From an uncultured Eubacteriales bacterium (GTDB taxonomy: Bacteria; Bacillota; Clostridia; Christensenellales; UBA1242): DNA of 41,780 bases. Below the pieces are notes generated by a model. The model was not told where the DNA came from. It did not search any database and was given only the letters and a program-made list of their open reading frames with translations. This document shows, in pieces, positions 40,220 to 41,780 of the stretch. The position numbers and the translations under genes are program-made. How positions within the stretch are numbered: the stretch's first letter is position 1; the number at the start of each line of letters is the position of its first letter. The DNA lies in the NCBI GenBank assembly GCA_948607205.1, contig CAPERS010000009.1, forward strand, positions 1-41,780, in the 5' to 3' direction.

Positions 40220-40981
40220 TTATTTAGCTAAGTGTTGATTTAAATCAATCTCTTTAAACCCATTTCTACTCCAAAGCCAAAGAGCAGTATGTATATCAAT
40301 AGGTTTCAAATCAAAATTTTTAAGCAGTTCATTCCAACGCTCAATAACAATCAGTTGGACATTTGACGAATTAAGTTCACTTTCGTTTATCAGTCCCAAT
40401 CTGTATGTGGATTTAACAACATGAGTATCAGGCGCGACAGTCAGTTTTTCTTTGTTTTTGAATTTTATGTCACAATATTGCAAAAGAACAAATAACCAAT
40501 AATTGCATATCTTATTTCCAGAAAGATATGGAAAAAGATCTTTTCTTTCTTTTTGAATAAAAGTTTTTATTTTTTCGATATCGTTATCAAATTTGGCAAA
40601 AAATAATCTTATGTCGCCATCACACAAATCAACAAACGTTTTGCAAAGTTTTATCCATATTTCAGTCTGCTTTGTCCTTTGCAAAGCAACTTTATATTTA
40701 GTTAGAGCGTTTTGGACTTCTTCAAAGCTCTCTTGCAAAACAATTTTTGGCTTAAAAACAAAGTTTGTTTCTTTATCTTGATAAGTCTTATTTGCGCTTT
40801 CCCATAATTTATAAGAATTTCTTTGATAATTCAACGCCATCGGCAAAGTAAAATATAAAAAGTTCTCATTTGAACCTTTATCTAAATGTGGATTTTCATC
40901 CTCAGGCATAACCTCCCCACCGAGTTCACCTCTTTGCCACATCAAATATAGTGCCTGCACTTTTTTAAGTTTTTCGTCCAT
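40220..40981 (-). CDS. HhH-GPD DNA-glycosylase-like protein (tentative)
   Basis: 253 residues. The C-terminal half resembles endonuclease III-type glycosylases: LSGNKICNYWLF (153-164) sits where the HhH LPGVGRKTANVVL would be, with Lys157 at the catalytic Lys place, and APDTHVVKSTYRLGL (183-197) matches VDTHVFRVSNRLGL, with Asp185 at the catalytic Asp. Cys residues of an iron-sulfur cluster are absent. This is pattern reading only; a non-enzymatic relative is possible. The N-terminal 140 residues are unrecognised. Confidence 0.5.
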   Translation of the reverse strand: MDEKLKKVQALYLMWQRGELGGEVMPEDENPHLDKGSNENFLYFTLPMALNYQRNSYKLWESANKTYQDKETNFVFKPKIVLQESFEEVQNALTKYKVALQRTKQTEIWIKLCKTFVDLCDGDIRLFFAKFDNDIEKIKTFIQKERKDLFPYLSGNKICNYWLFVLLQYCDIKFKNKEKLTVAPDTHVVKSTYRLGLINESELNSSNVQLIVIERWNELLKNFDLKPIDIHTALWLWSRNGFKEIDLNQHLAK

Positions 40982-41046
40982 AAGTTTACCTCATTTAATT
41001 TTATCATTTGCTTAGGACAAAAGTCAACTAACATGGCTTAAAAACA

Positions 41047-41068
41047 AAAAAATGACCGCATGCGGTCA
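41047..41068 (-). terminator. Second terminator of the rRNA operon
   Basis: Perfect palindrome GACCGCATGCGGTC followed on the minus strand by seven T. It lies about 75 nt beyond the first terminator. Confidence 0.8.
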
Positions 41069-41143
41069 ACAAACTTATTTTGCAAGCCTTACGCTTGACG
41101 ACTATTTAAATCACAACTTGCAGAAAACAAAATATTATTAAAA

Positions 41144-41167
41144 CAAAAAAGTAAGCTCATGCGCTTA
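41144..41167 (-). terminator. First terminator of the rRNA operon
   Basis: Minus-strand GTAAGC-gcatga-style stem with GCTTAC, followed by six T, 12 nt after 5S rRNA. Confidence 0.85.
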
Positions 41168-41178
41168 CTCTCATGGTA

Positions 41179-41295
41179 ACCCAGCAGTGTTCTATCTTCC
41201 CGGGCCGTCGCCAGCCAAGTATTTTCGACGATGAAAAGCTTAACTTCTGTGTTCGGTATGTTAACAGGTGGATCCTTTTCTCTATCGCCACTGGA
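41179..41295 (-). rRNA. rrf: 5S rRNA
   Basis: About 117 nt. The minus strand contains the family motifs CCTGTTAACATACCGAACACAG and GAAGTTAAG, with CCAG/CTGG closing the ends. Exact ends are approximate. Confidence 0.93.
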
Positions 41296-41445
41296 TATGG
41301 TATAATCACAAGTTTCCTTGAAATTATCTTATTAATAGTTTAACATATTTTTTTCAATTCTGTCAAACTTTTTACGGATTTAAATCCCTGACAACTACAT
41401 AATAGAATTAAAATTTAACATTAGTCTAAATTACTAAGTTTTCCG

Positions 41446-41780
<335 letters not shown>

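Overview
The window is a low-GC, Firmicutes-type chromosome segment, most like an uncultured Clostridia lineage. The evidence is the unbroken S10-spc-alpha ribosomal order, a zinc-type S14, a KOW-domain gene between map and infA, the PHP-whiA-dnaE-pfk order, strong AGGAGG-like ribosome binding sites and sigma-A type promoters. TGA is used as a stop (the MATE-like gene ends in TGA), so the genetic code is standard. No species can be named from sequence alone.

Layout. Positions 1-2475 hold an accessory locus on the minus strand. A promoter-like element precedes a candidate retron msr-msd RNA (2331-2460), then a retron-type reverse transcriptase fused to a trypsin-like protease (690-2309), then a membrane protein cut by the window edge (1-510). 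Positions 2570-5436 carry an alpha/beta hydrolase, an atypical short-chain dehydrogenase and a MATE-like transporter. Positions 5487-6503 are a six-tRNA cluster (order of transcription Gly, Arg, His, Gln-CTG, Gln-TTG, Lys). Its spacers are unusually structured and include a 117-nt element present twice, each copy directly behind a tRNA-Gln. Positions 6594-13451 hold dtd, a PHP phosphoesterase, whiA, dnaE and a divergent phosphofructokinase, followed upstream by a small unknown gene and a Nudix gene.

Positions 14866-31475 are one long minus-strand ribosomal operon. It runs from a consensus promoter and a structured leader before rpsJ, through secY, adk, map, infA, rpmJ, rpsM, rpsK, rpsD and rpoA, to rplQ and a strong terminator. 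It is interrupted between secY and adk by an unknown 136-residue gene flanked by highly structured non-coding DNA.

Positions 31752-40981 are accessory. They include a lone plus-strand helical protein, recO with a small upstream ORF, and a tight five-gene cluster (DUF1749-like hydrolase, metallo-beta-lactamase-fold protein, nucleoside deaminase, ASCH protein, YunG-like protein). A secreted InlB-repeat-like protein, a methyltransferase-Nudix pair, a small acidic protein and a protein resembling HhH-GPD DNA glycosylases follow. The window closes with the 3' end of an rRNA operon on the minus strand (23S partial, 5S, two terminators).

The best candidate for an undescribed system is the retron locus at the left edge. 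It combines both retron RT signatures (NAxxH and VTG), a complete His-Asp-Ser protease triad, a well-formed a1/a2-bounded ncRNA with a long msd-like hairpin, and an adjacent two-helix membrane protein. Second choices are the structured element between secY and adk, and the covarying tRNA-Gln-linked repeats.
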